Source: Amorphophallus konjac
Taxonomy: Eukaryota; Streptophyta; Magnoliopsida; Alismatales; Araceae
Direction of reading: 5' to 3'
Assembly: GCA_022559845.1 (NCBI GenBank)
Contig: CM040124.1
Span: 72,873,491-72,937,490 of the forward strand
DNA: 64,000 bases
Positions 9,110 to 21,481 of this stretch are shown here, one piece after another (position 1 is the first letter of the stretch; each line of letters opens with the position of its first letter). The notes under the pieces were generated by a model that saw only the letters and a program-made list of their open reading frames with translations, made no database searches and had not been told where the DNA came from. A program made the translations under genes and the position numbers.

Positions 9110-11847
9110 ATGGGTTCTCCACCGGTTTTTAATGGCTCTAACTTTAACTCATGGGTTAGTAGTCTACATAACTATGTGAATTTGATGAATCCGGATCTGT
9201 GGAAGTTAATCTCACATGGTCCTCACAGACTGCCAAAGGAAAAGTCCAAATGGACTAAAAGTCATAGATCGAGATATGAAGAGAATCAGAAAGTTTTGAA
9301 TCTAATGAAAGAAGCTACTGACAAGGCTCTACATTCTTGTTTTTAAGACTACAGGTCCGCTAAGGACATTCTGGATCAGCTGAAGATAGCTCAGAGGATG
9401 AATGAGGACAGCTGCCTGATGGCTGACAAGAGCAACCATGGCAGTGATCAAGATGAATCCGAAGAACAGGATGATGAGGAGGTAAACCCTTTCGAGAATT
9501 TTCTTTAGATGACTGGGAAGATGCCTATGTCAATCTGACAAGATCCTATAAAAAACTAGGGAAGAAGTATAAAAGTCTAAAAAAGGAGCTAAAGAATCAT
9601 GAGAATGCTAAATCTCGAGATGAAAGCCCTAAAATTCTGAAAACTGAAAATGAAATCTTTAGAAGACAACTACAAGATTTTGATTCTATTACTACAGATC
9701 TAGATCATTTGAAATCTGAAAGACAAACTCTTATGAAACAAATTGGTTTACACAAACAGGAGAATCAGGACCTTGTTTGTGAAATTTCTGAACTTAAGGA
9801 GAGGCTTAGTTTAATTGATGAACAGGTTCATCACTATAATGCAGTTCAGAATGAAAAATTGGTGAGAGAATTAGAGTGTGTCAACTCTGAACTTGAAAAA
9901 ATGAAATCTGAAAATACTTGCAATGCTTGTGCAGCTTTAAGAGACTTGATAAATGAATTTGATTCTGATGATAAACTTCAAAAGGATTTAATCAAATCTC
10001 TGAAAGAAGAAAATAAATCATTGCTAGAAAAGAAAACTGAAGCTGAAGATATGAAATCTGAAAATGAAAGACTCAAAAACCAGTCCAAGGAATTTGAACA
10101 CAAATTGATGAGTCTTGAAAAAGAAAACAGATTGATTTCTGAAAAAATGGAGGCTGATAGAATAATGAATCTAGAGCTTCAGAAAAATCTCAACAAACCT
10201 CAATCTAAGAAACAACAGGAAAACTTTTATGAATGTGAGTCTTCCTTAGATGATTAGATGTTTGATGATGATCTCCTAGAGAAAAATAGGAAATTGAACG
10301 AGGAAATCAACAAGCTAAATCATCTAAACACCCAACTGTCAGATAGGCTATAGACAATTGAAAAAGGCAAGGGTGTGAGCATAGATAATTCTGATAGGTT
10401 GATGAATGCTGAACAAGAAATTGAGAGTCTAAAAACCATCAACCTAATGTTGAGTGGAAGTGTCAAATGCTGTGAAGAGAAGGTAGCTAATTATGAGCTC
10501 GCTATCACATCCCTTCAACAAGAAGTTGATGATCTTTATAAGTCCCTATCTCAAGCTGACAATGAAACAAAGCTAAACCAGGAAGTTGAAAAACTCAAAA
10601 GTTTGAATGATGCCTTGCATCAAAAACTCATTTCCTGTGAAACAGATTTGTCCAAATATGAAGCTAATACTTGTGGCTTAAATTCTGAAATTCAAGACTT
10701 GAAAAATTCTTTGTCAAAATTTGTCAAAGGAAAAGACAATCTGAATAAGCTTCTTGGAAATAATGTTAGCTTTCAGAGAGAGGGACTGGGTTACAGTTCA
10801 ACAAACAAAAGGATCAATAGCAATAAAACTTCAACTGTGTTTGTAAAAGCTTCTGATCAAAACACAACTGTTGGTCCTTCTGTTTTTCAATTCACTGCAC
10901 AAAAGTCCACTGTGAAACCCAAAACTGTGGAACAAACTCCAAAACAGAAAAAGGGTGAAAATTCACAGAAAAAGGAAAAAGACACTCCTGTTGTTATAAA
11001 CAAGACTGCACACAATTCACATGATCTCTCACACACTCACATTAAAAAGGATTCATGTTATTATTGTGGGAAAGGAGGTCACATAATGGAGGATTGTGGA
11101 TTGATGTTAAAGGATGAGCATGCTAGTGGAACATTACATTCTAGAAACTCTTTTGATAGAAACCATGTTGCTAGGAAGCCTGATGCCTCATGTTATTATT
11201 GTGGGAAGCATGGTCATCTCATGAGTGAATGTTTTATCATGAAAGAAGATAATAAACAGCATGCCAAGTCCCCCATTCATGTTCATGGTCCATATGGATC
11301 TAAACACAATTCTAGTCAGCACATTGTGTGTTTCAACTGTAATAAGCCTGGGCAAAAGGCTGTTGAGTGCTGGTTTAGATCCACTTTAGGTAAAAATGGT
11401 TTTCATAGAAGAAATTATTTTGCATGTTCTCACTGTGGGAAAAATGGGCATACAGTCAAGGACTATTGGTATGCTCAAAAGAACTATGTTAATCCCCATT
11501 TTGTCAAATTCCCTGTAAAATCATTTGTGAAAATTTCATGCTATAACTGTGGGAAGCCAGGCCATAAATCTGCTGAATGTTGGGTGGTTAAGAACAAGCA
11601 TCAAACTGCTCATGCATATAATAGAAAATCTTATGAACATGTTTATAAACATCACCCTGCTGTTAATATGCATCATAAGAACCAAAAACTAGCTATTTCA
11701 TGTAGATACTGTGGAAAATTTAGACATTCTATGGATGACTATTCAATGATGAAATTTGATGATAATGTTGTTATGAAAATGTTTAGAATACCTGCTAGAG
11801 GTAAGGCAGGACCCAAAGCTGCTTGGGTCCCTGCAGGATCAAAATGA
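9110..11847 (+). pseudogene. gag: gag polyprotein remnant of element B with six zinc knuckles
   Basis: The start is the ATG at 9110 (MGSPPVFNGSNFNSWV), matching B'. An N-terminal capsid-like part (9110-9343) ends at a TAA (9344-9346). A one-base loss at about 9500 shifts frame. A long Glu/Lys/Leu-rich coiled coil runs to about 10750, with TAG stops at 10255 and 10351. The open C-terminal part (10375-11847) carries six CCHC-type knuckles starting at 11056, 11191, 11329, 11425, 11539 and 11701. The third has Gln for His, and the fourth and sixth have Tyr for the last Cys. It ends GPKAAWVPAGSK, the linker that precedes protease in full copia elements, and then stops. Ordinary copia gag has one or two knuckles, so six is unusual. 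The role would be RNA packaging. Confidence 0.88.
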
Positions 11848-14174
11848 TCAATATTTTACAGGAGTGCCTTGGACTGAAGAATAAAAAGGAGGAAATAAAC
11901 CAAGGCACCCAAGTTGATAAAATCTCATTCAGGTAAATTTCTCAAATCTGTTCAAATGAAATTTATGGTTGAGCTGATAAGTCATAGTTTCATGCATACA
12001 TGCTTATTATTTGATTTGACTCTTGCATTGAGCTTTGTAGGCTTTCTTGCTTGTACTGTGAGCTGTGTGCATATACGTTAATTGCATATCATGCACTTTG
12101 TACGGGGGAGTTTGACTAATGCTTGCATATCATGATAATCTCATCTGCTGTATGCATACATGTAGTAAGTAGCACTGCATTTCCTTACATTGAAAAAATC
12201 TAAAAAGAAATGTCTCATTGCATCTAGATAGGGGGAGCATTCCTGATTCATCTCTTTACCTCTTGAACTCCTTCTGTCTAGCAATCTGATCCATTCTTGG
12301 CAAATGTGTGGTTCACTTGAATTCTCTGTTGTCTACACTAATATAGCTCCATTGATTCTGTCTACTATGAATTCAATTGATAACTTGTTACTATCATACA
12401 CATTTCTTCATATCTTGTCAAGACTGGCCCAAGCTAATCTGACTGAATTCTAGTCTTTAAGGCTTGCTTCTGAATTGCTCAATTCTCTCAACTATTGGTA
12501 TCTGAATTGCTCTCTGCTAATTTCTCTTGACAATGTCATTGATTCAGCCGAATGAGGAAAGATTTAATCAGTGCACCCTAGGCATAAATCAGACATTCTG
12601 AAAAGAAGAATTTCTATTATACTGGCTTAAGAATGTTTTGATAAATCAAATTGATTTAAGCCTAATGTATTTTCTAAGTTTTGATGTAAAAGACTTGAAA
12701 ATATCTGAATCATCATGCTTAATAAGTCTTAACCAACTGCCTCATGAATTTCATTCAAAACTTTCTGAAATCTGAAATTTTAAAAGACATGGCTTTCTTT
12801 GGTTAATATACATGTAGAAAGTATTATTCTTAATCATTTCAAGTGTACTGAGCTTTGTTTGAAGAATCTGAAAATAGTTAAAATTTAAAACTAGAGCAAT
12901 GAATGTGGTCACAGAGAAACTGGGTTTTCTATCAATGAAATAGAGTAAGTCCATGTCATGAAGTGCCATAGTTACCTCTTTTCAATATGTTTAAAAGTCT
13001 GACAGAGCAATGGCATGGATGTGTTGAGTAACTGGGGATTCTGGCCTCTGATCAAGGTGTCTCCTCATGTAAAAAGATACTCCACTGCTAACTCTGTTCT
13101 CTTTGAGAGGCAATACGGTTGTCACATTGAGTAACTGGGTCACTTCACCTAAGACGTGTTGTGCCTTATGTAAAAAGGTGTTGACTGAACTAAAATTGCT
13201 CAGGAAAAATAAGTGCTGCACAATTGGTATCAGAAAATTCTGAAAATCTAAAGACAAGCTCAATCTCATTTATTTCTGTTTAATCTCAATATGATCTTGT
13301 GTATTTTCCATAGGAGTTACTGAATTTAAATGAGTAAGATGGAAGGAGGTTAAACATGAATATCAAATGAGTTGTTGGTTCACCTTTATTAAAAGGTGTT
13401 TCAGATATGAGTATTGAATTTTCTTGATAAACTTTGAATACATCTCTCTTAAATCATGATGGTCAGTTTAAACTCATTCATAATCTATTATAATTGAAGA
13501 ATCTGAAATTCGTTTACAAAGATTTATAAATTTGGTGTGCTAATGAAAATCTGTCTTCCTCATTTATTCACTGTGAATACAGTTTGTGTTTTGCTGATAG
13601 ATGCTCATCACTTCACTATATTAATTGGCTTCACTCCATCATCTAATCAGGGAGAGCTTTCCTGTCTTGCTGAGTGTCTTTCTTAAAGGGGGAAATCTAG
13701 TCAACATTCTTGAGTGTCCCTGTGTTTTTGTTGATGTTCTCCCTTCATCTCAATTGGTTTCAACCTTCAAAACGTTTCTGATCACATTGCCCTCTATCAA
13801 TGTGTTTTGATTGACATTGGTTCTCTTTTATGTGACGCACAACTCTCAGAATTTTTTTTTTTTGGATAACCAGAGTTCATCCTTGTAGATTTCTCTTGCA
13901 TCATGGATCATAAGGGGACAATATGCTAGATTGTCTGATCAATTTGTTTGTCTGCAATAGTACTATATCTTCTGCCATGTCAAAGGGCGAGTATTTGTTG
14001 CATATGCATGACTGCATAAGTTGTTTGACTAAGGGGGAGAATTGATTTAAATGATTCTGATATTGTTTATCAAAGTATTTTTTTTGATGAAGTCAAAGGG
14101 GGAGAATACTTTGATGAGTCTAGTCTGAATACTCCATTTATTTCATTCATAAGACTCATAGTATTGCCATCATC
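11848..14174 (+). other. Non-coding internal tail of element B with repeated polypurine tracts
   Basis: No pol or envelope frame is visible. Purine runs of the form gggggag lie near 12104, 12231, 13686, 14033 and 14098, ahead of the real tract. A block at about 12905-13190 carries GTCATGAAGTGC and two copies of GAGTAACTGGG (13026 and 13139); the first is followed by CCTCTGATCAAGG. The same block occurs in A (4935-5210) and in B' (about 49895-50165, minus). Multiple polypurine tracts before the 3' LTR are a reported Sirevirus trait. Confidence 0.8.
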
Positions 14175-14188
14175 AAAAAGGGGGAGAT
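14175..14188 (+). other. Polypurine tract of element B
   Basis: The purine run aaaaagggggaga lies directly against the 3' LTR start and primes plus-strand DNA synthesis in LTR elements. The ATCATC before it recurs in A, B' and C. Confidence 0.85.
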
Positions 14189-17100
14189 TATTGTGTCCCT
14201 GTGATTTTGATGATAGCAAACACTATAAGTCATTTGAATGCATACAATTCTGTTTGTGGTGCAGATGAATGTTTCATTGAAAATCTTATCTGAATTATTG
14301 CTGCATTTTAAATATGGCTGTGTGGTGTGTGCTTTGGTGCATTTCATAATTGCATTTATCTGGATTGTGTGATGTCATATGTGTTTACTTATGTTTTGAT
14401 GATGACATAGTTTACGTGTGTTTTGATGATGACAATTACTTCATTTAGAACTACTCATTCAGAACTTGGTACATTGCTTAACTGTGAGCATGGCATAGAC
14501 TGTACACTCATCTGTCTGCATGAGTCACCAAGTCCACACATTGCATCGTGTGCTGTTCATGAAGTCTATACATTGGCATGCAGCGTCTCATGAAGTATGT
14601 ACATCCTCTTCAAGCATTTCAAAGTCTATACATCGCTTGGAGTTCTTTCAAGTCTATACATTGCTGAGCGTCTCACTGACTGTCTCATGCAAGTATATAC
14701 ATTGGCATATGCATTCACTGTAAAGTCTATACATTCATAGCGTCCAGTGTCTAGAGTTTCATAAAGTCTGTACATTGGAAGTATGTACAATGGACTGTAC
14801 ATGCATCAATCTTCAAAGTCCATACATTGGACTGTTACATGCATCATTGAAGTCTATACAGCGTCCGTCTCTCCAGTCTGCATAGCCTTCTGATTGGACT
14901 TAATGTCTATACAGCCTGCATCGTCTCATGCAGCATCTCAAGCCAAGTCCATACATAGTCCATCAGCATTTAGAAGTCTGTACATCGGTCCGTCTTGTTC
15001 AGCGTCTTAGTGCATTCAAAGTCTGTACAGCGCCCGTCTCAGTCAGCGTCTCATGCTGCGTCTCAGGTGAAGTCCATACATTGGGCCCTTCATCAAAGTC
15101 CATACATTGCATAATGTTCGTCAAGCCAATACATTACACTATAGATGCATCGAAGGGAAGTATGCACATTGGACTATTCATATGAAGTCTGTACGTTGGA
15201 AGTGTGTACAGTGTTCAGTTGCCTTCTCATAAAGTCTATACATTAGACAGTGGCCTGCTTAGCTGAAGTTTGTACATCGCTTTCAGACTTTCAAGTCTAT
15301 ACACACCATGCTCATTCAAGTCTATACATCCACAGTGTAACTTCAAAGTCTGAACATTGTCTCACTCCATCAAAGTCCATACATTCTCAGCTGAACCCCA
15401 TGTCTATACAGTGGCCTCGAGCTTCTCAAGTCTACACACTGTCTTCGGCCTCAAAGTCTGTACAACGTGAGCTTCGGTTCTTAAAGTCTACACATTCTCC
15501 CGTCCAAACACTTCAAAGTCTATTCATTCGTTTCCAGAAGGTCATGTCCATACATTGATCGTTTAGGTAACAAAGTCTGTACATCGATGTGTTGCTTTGA
15601 TGCCGTTGCATAGTCTATACATTGATGAGCTTTACGCACACATCTTCGGTGTCTATACTTTGCTTGTGTAACTCAAGCCTCTACATCAAAGTCTATACAA
15701 CCGATAGGCTTGTTAATGCATCTGTCTGCAAGTCTGTACACCGAGGACGCTTGAAGGCTTTAAAGTATATACATTCTACACACTTTTCACTTACTATTTC
15801 TAAGTATATACATTGTGTTGCATTGCTTGAATCTCGCAGAGTCTACACACTGCACTGTTCATGCCTTAACACTCAAGTCCACACACTGGACTATCGCAGA
15901 CCCGAAGCCAAGTCCATACATCAGACTGTTCATGATTTCATTGGTAGAGTCTGTACATCAGACGCGCATGCTTGCCTATCCCCCCGGATGCTCTCCTGGG
16001 ACCGAGTATACCCTCCAGTGACTGCTAATGCTACCCTAACTTTGAGGATGCTCCCCTGGAGCAGCGATTGCTCCCCAGAGACAGCATGTGCTCCACATGC
16101 TCCCCTGACGCTGGTGATGCTGTCCAGAGGCCATAGATGCTGTATTTAAAAGAATTGTATTACATGCATTCCCTTTCACTAAGTCTGTACAATGCATGTG
16201 CTTTCACAAGTCTATACAATGCATTTCATTTTACAAAGTGTCGACACCAAGTTGATAATCCGATACTCTGTCTGTCAGGTGCTCTGCTCATTAAGCTTAA
16301 GGAGGGCACGTGATCCGAGGCTGGAAGGCCTGACCAGATGATGACACATGGACTGACAGCCTGCTGGATGCTGCCACGTGGTCCGAATACTTAGGGCTGG
16401 AAATGTGGAGGTCACACGTCGGGGCTACTGCTGCTGTTGCTATATATATGAGCCTTCTTCCACAGAAGAAGACTGATCGAGTTGGCGAGAGGTGAAGTCC
16501 ATACAGAGAGCCACGATCCAGACAGAGAAGAAGAAAAGGAAAAGAAGAAGAGAAAGAGAGTGAGAAAGAGAAAGAAAGAGAGATTGAGTGAGAGATCGAG
16601 ATAGCAGAGTGTGAAGAGAAGAAGAGGAAGAAGAACAGAGAAGAAGAGAGAGCTAGAGTGATAGAAGCTTCAACTGAAGATCTGTTCTTGCTGGGCCGTG
16701 GATCAAATCCAGGCCAGCCAGCTCCTGCGAGAGCCACAGTCCGAGTTTACTTTTTCCAGCTTTCTGTTGCTGCGTTTTTGTTTTTCTTTTCAACTATTCA
16801 CTAGTTGTTCTTCCAATTCTCTTGTGTGAGGTCGGGTTCCCTCCGGTGTGGAGGAAGAGAGACTTGCGTCTCTGGTTGCCTTTGACTGGGAGTCATCGGT
16901 TGTTTCCCTCCAGTTTGGAGGAAGAGAGGATGGGTCCTCCGGTTATGGGCTTGTAGGTTTCGAGTCCAGGTGGTCCCTCCGGTTTGGAGGAAGAGAGGTT
17001 CGAGACCTCTAGTTTGCAGGTGACTTGGTGTAACTTGTGCTTCCCTCTGGGTTTCAGAGGAAGAGAGACTTGGGTCTCTAGGTTCCCCTCCGATTTGGAG

Positions 17101-17640
17101 GAAGGGAGGATTGGTCCTCCGGTTCTAGTCTTGTGGGTTGCAAGACTAGGTGTTACCTCCGGTTTAGAGGAAGAGAGACTGTGCGTCTCTGGTTTCCAAG
17201 TGGCTGGGAGTCACTTGGGGTGTCCCTCCGGTTGGGAGGAAGAGGGGAGGTTGTTCCCCTGGTCAAGCTGTTTGGCAGCCTTTGTTGCAGACTGAGTCTG
17301 CTGTGCTAGTGTTACTAGTGGAAGCCTCACTCCGGTTTGGAGTGAGGGGTGGACGTAGGTCTTTGGACCGAACCACCTAAAAAGCCTGGTGTTCTTTTGT
17401 GGTTTGTTTGCCTTATGTGCTCATTTCTCTGCTGCGCTCACTAGATGTCTGTTTAGGATCGAGTGTGAGTTTATTCAATTGGACTGCTTTGCAATAGCTT
17501 CCTAAGTTTTCTCAGTTTATATCTGCATCCGCTTTTAATTCCGCACATCTAACCAGTAGAACTTAAATTGGGTAAAATTCTTTGAAAGATCCATTCACCG
17601 CCCCTCTGGATCTATGTTTATCTATCGCACCTAGCTAACA
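14189..17640 (+). repeat. 3' LTR of element B
   Basis: This is near-identical to 5506-8988. The motif array lies at about 14493-16246 (closing TGTCGACA at 16239-16246), the promoter block at about 16310-16450 and the hairpin train at about 16833-17380. Compared with the 5' copy it lacks roughly 46 bp near 16141 and has a short extra GAA-rich insert near 16620. Some hairpins are better kept here: CCAAGTGGCT pairs with AGTCACTTGG near 17206-17228, a 10-bp stem that is shorter in the 5' LTR. Confidence 0.93.
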
Positions 17641-17645
17641 TGTAT

Positions 17646-17955
17646 ATTGATGAATCTTATACTTTAACAGTCATTTATAATCATACTCATTTTTCTGAAC
17701 CACTGCTTCAGCTGTTGTGTAATGACCCCTTATTCTCTTCATGTTCCTTCCCTACCTTTGATCATTTGTTTCATCGGTCCACATTCGTTCTCAAGGGGGA
17801 GCCATAATTCAAGGGGAGTCAGTACTTCAGGGGGAGAATATATGAGCATGTATTCTGCATGTTGCACTCATGTGTTTCTTTCTTTTTGATCATGTCAAAG
17901 GGGGGAAATATATGACTCACTGTCACTTTGTTGCCATCATCAAAAACGGGGAGAA
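17646..17955 (+). other. Last part of the element A internal tail with polypurine cluster
   Basis: This resumes A after the B insertion. Several purine tracts follow one another near 17794, 17809, 17830, 17897 and 17948; the last, aacggggagaa, abuts the 3' LTR. No gene is seen. Confidence 0.8.
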
Positions 17956-20827
17956 TGTTGTGCCTCTTAGGCACAAGCATATGCTATGTTGTTTTGATGA
18001 TAGCAACAAAGTGAGAGTATCACAGGTGCATTCATAACATTGAGTCAGTATAGATGCATTGCATTCTGTCAGTTAGCTTCAGTTCAATATCTGCTTTGTG
18101 CATACATTGCATCAGTGCACTTAGATGGATCGACCCCCCCAGATTCGCATGTCTATACATCGCGCTTTCTGAAGTGTGTACAGTCAGTGCATCAAGTCTA
18201 CACAATGCACACACACAGAGGTCTACACACTGCGTACACACAAGTCTACACACTCAATGTCTATACATTATCTTGTGTTGTGTTTGTGCATCGTTTAGAA
18301 CATAAGTCTATACATCCTTTAACTGCGTAAGCTCATACATCGCTTTTGGGGCAGACTTGGCAAGTCTATACATTGGACTTGAACATTGGCAAGTCTGTAC
18401 AGCCGGCCTGTTCATGCATTCATCGAACAAGTCTATACATTCATGCATTGTTCATAAAGTCTGTACATTGGACTGTTCATGCATTCATCGAACAAGTCTA
18501 TACATCGGACTGGTCTGCATAGGCTAAGTCTATACATCGTCCAGTACAATCATGCATTGTTCATGAAGTCTGTACATCCTTTTGCATTGGACTTAAAGTC
18601 TATACATTGGCAAGTCTGTACAGCCAGTGCATTGTAAAGTCTATACATTGCACTGTTTGCAGACTGTTCATGCTCTCACTTCAGCAAGTCTGTGCATTGC
18701 TCACCGTCTCACTGAGCGTCTCAAGTAAACACCAAGTGTGTACACTGCCATCTTGCAGCACAGCATAAGTATATACACTGGACCATCTCAATTAGCATCT
18801 TATGCATAGGTGAAGTCTTCACATTGAAGCATGCATTGTCTTCAAGTATGCACAGCGTCTAGTGTCTCACTGTTAAAGTTTGTACAGACTTCATCGTCTC
18901 ATTCACCATCCCATGCAAGTTTATACATTGGTATATTTTACCTACGTTGCAACTAGCAAGTCTGTACACTGGTGATTTTACCTACGGTGCACTTGCAAGT
19001 CTACACATCGTGAAGTCTATACATTCAATTGTTTTGATTTGCTCAAGTCTGTACAGTCTTTCCCTTGGCAAGTCTATACATCGTTCATCTGCATTTAGAA
19101 GTCTATACAGTCTTGGCTGTTTAGCGTCTCATGCATCGTCTTGGTGGAAAGTCTGTACAGCCGTTCGTCTCATCTTCCATCTCAGTTGAACATTGCAAAG
19201 TCTATACATCCGTTACATGCATCATTCTTCATATCCATACATTGCACTGTAGCTGGAGCTGTGCAAGTCTGTACATCGTTGCATTGGCCAAGTATATATA
19301 ATGCCTTTTGTTCATGCATGTTAGAAAGACTGTCTAAGTCTATACATTAGTTCATTTATCAAGTCTGCACATCCCTTACAGCAAGTATATACATTTGTTG
19401 TGCATAGTCTTGAGCATATAGGAAGTATGTACATCGAGTATGTCTGTACATCATGCAACTATTGATTCAAAGTCTGTACAGCATATGTTCTTCAAAGTCT
19501 TCACATTGCATCGTGTGCTTCATCATTCAAGTCTGTACAGGGTCTGCTTGGAATGCATTGGTCATTAAGTCTACACACTCTGTGTGTCTGCATCGCATTC
19601 ATCAAGTCTATACACTCTTGTGTCTGCATTGCATTCACGCTAAGTCCATGCACTGCATTTGGGCATTGTTCCTCACAGTAAGTATGTACATTGTTCAGAT
19701 CGCCAAGTCCATACAGCCAATGTGCATACTTCATCTTGTGCATCACTGCACACACTGCAAAGTCTATACATTGTCTTCGCATTATCAAGTCTACACATTA
19801 CTTGATGCATCAAACGAAGTCTATACAATGTGTCGACATTAAACTGATAACTCTCTGTCTGATAGGCTCTGTTCGTGAAGCTTAATGAAGGGGCACGTGA
19901 TCCGAGGCTGGAAGGGCTGACAGGATGACACGTGGCCAAAACACTTGGGTGGGAAATGTGGAAGACACGCGCCCAGTGCTGCTCCTGCTGTGACTGCTTA
20001 TAAAAGGAAACCTTCGTCCACAGATGAAGACTGATCGAAGCAGAAGGAGAGAAGCAGAAGAGTAGAAGCAGAGAGAAAGAATAGAGAGCTGTTCGATCCA
20101 GAGAAAAGAGAAGAAGAAGAAAAGAAAGAGAGAAGAAGTAGAAGAGAAAAGTGAGAGATAGAGAGCTCGAGCAGAGTGTGAAGAGAAGAAGAAGAGAGAG
20201 AGAGAGAAGGAGTTCGTTCCTCAGATCTTTGGTTCAAAACCAGATCTAAGGTTACTCACTTGTTTGAGCTATATTCCCTGCAGGGATTTTTCTTTATCTT
20301 TCGTTTGTCTTTTGTTTTGTTTTTTCGAAACTTGAATGTGTGGCAGCACTTGCAGTGGTGGATTCCACTGGACGGCTAAGCTGTATTGCCCAGCGGGTTT
20401 TGCAGAGGAGGATTCCTCTGGACAGCAAGTTGTGAGGCTCAGCAGGCGAGGAGGATTCCTCGGACAGCAAGCTGTGAGGCTCAGCGGACTGTAGGCAAGC
20501 TGTGAGGCCCACCAGTTCAAGCTGTGAGTCAGCAGTAAGCCACACTTGGGTTGAGTGTGGGGTGGATGTAGGTCTGGAGGATCGAACCACCTAAAAACCT
20601 TTGTCTACTATGTGATTGTTTGGTGGTTTAACTTGCTTCTATATTCCTATCTTCACGCAGTAGATGTATGCTTAGGACGGTTCTTCATCTGTTCTGGGTG
20701 GTTTTCGCTTTGTGCCCACTATCTGTTCAGTAGAAGTTTTCATCCCGCATTTGATTCTACTACAGTAATTTTTATAGGGTGTTTGATCTATTCACCCCCC
20801 TCTAGATCACCCTTTAGCGTCCCAACA
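17956..20827 (+). repeat. 3' LTR of element A
   Basis: This LTR of about 2.87 kb starts TGTTGTGCCTC and ends GTCCCAACA. It holds the motif array (18148-19838), the promoter block (G-boxes at about 19895 and 19930, TATA near 20000) and the hairpin train (about 20350-20595). Its last kilobase equals 1-1012. The right flank is element C sequence. Confidence 0.92.
18148..19838 (+). repeat. GTCTRTACA motif array in U3 of LTR A
   Basis: This is the same degenerate motif as in LTR B (AAGTCTATACATTG and variants), several dozen copies with unlike spacers. The order of spacers differs from LTR B, so the two families share the motif rather than one array. It closes with TGTCGACA at 19831-19838. Confidence 0.88.
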
Positions 20828-20848
20828 CATACATCCATCAGAGCACAT

Positions 20849-21481
20849 ATGACCGCAGAGACCAACCGATCTCTTGATGCCTACTCCAATCTGGAGCGCA
20901 CAGTTAATGCTAATACTTCTCGATTACTAGATGCCTCCCAACGGCTGAGGGGGAAGATATTTTCTGACAGCCATAGGTTCCTTGATGCCTCAGCCAAGAT
21001 TGCCGAAACAGTGCACACTGACACAACTCGAGCAGTCAATAGCACCACCAAAGCTGAGGCTAAGATGGATGTCGTGTACAACAAACTGGATATGGTCGGC
21101 ACTGAAATCCTAGAACTCATTTGTTTGCATAAAGCTCAACTCCAACCAGCCCTATAGGATACAGGTGATGAATGGTGCCCTCCTCCTGAAACAGAAGCCA
21201 CCTCTTCTCATTTTTCACCACAAGACTCCCAACAGCGGGCTGAAACAGCATACATCTGTGAAATGATTCATGGCTGGCTCAAGGACATCAAGGAAAATAT
21301 CAAGTCTTTGCAACAGTATGTAAGACAAAGGGATGATCAGCTCACTCAGAGGGTTGACTCTCTAGCCACAATAATCTCTCACCTACAACATGACTTCCAA
21401 GAGGCACAGACCCTTCACTCTGCTAGCTCTCGCACCATGCCTCCACCACAGCAGCCTCCTCCTTCACCCCCTCCTTGCTGA
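20849..21481 (+). pseudogene. C-terminal fragment of a coiled-coil ORF in element C
   Basis: One frame is open except for a TAG at 21155-21157. The ATG at 20849 is only the first Met after the junction with LTR A, so the true start is lost. The product is rich in polar heptads, with recurring (S/L)LDA(S/Y) units, for example SRLLDASQRL and HRFLDASAKI spaced about 21 residues apart. A second helical part (IKENIKSLQQYVRQRDDQ) follows, then a proline tail PPPQQPPPSPPPC. It ends 3 bases before a purine tract (about 21485). In Sireviruses an extra ORF between pol and the 3' LTR has been called envelope-like. This fits by position and coiled coil only; no membrane segment is visible, so the function is unknown. 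Confidence 0.55.

Larger units (their letters stand above)
5506..17640 (+). mobile_element. Element B: complete copia-type TR-GAG retrotransposon inserted in A
   Basis: The two long LTRs (5506-8988 and 14189-17640) both begin TGTTGTGTCCC or TATTGTGTCCC and end CTAGCTAACA. Flanking 5-mers are TATAT (5501-5505) and TGTAT (17641-17645), a target duplication with one difference. Inside are the primer site, a gag with six zinc knuckles, a non-coding tail with repeated polypurine tracts, and no pol. The LTRs differ by scattered substitutions plus a roughly 46-bp stretch near 7468 that the 3' LTR lacks, so the insertion is fairly recent. Mobilisation would have needed enzymes from another element. 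Confidence 0.92.
1..20827 (+). mobile_element. Element A: copia-type (Sirevirus-like) TR-GAG retrotransposon, split by element B
   Basis: The order is 5' LTR (its start lies outside the window), tRNA-Met primer site, gag remnant, non-coding tail, polypurine tract and 3' LTR. Bases 5506-17640 are the later insertion B, so A itself is 1-5505 plus 17646-20827. Both LTR copies end in the same sequence (tagcgtcccaaca) and align over the shared last kilobase with few differences. There is no protease, integrase or RT between gag and the 3' LTR, so the element was non-autonomous. A sits inside element C, and the expected target duplication on the right is catac at 20828-20832, whose partner is not in the window. 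Sirevirus affinity is inferred from the long coiled-coil gag, the tRNA-Met site and the repeated polypurine tracts. Confidence 0.85.

Noticed and set aside
20849..21481. Calling the coiled-coil ORF of element C a true envelope gene
   Set aside because: No signal peptide or membrane segment is visible. Position alone is not enough, so it is left as unknown.
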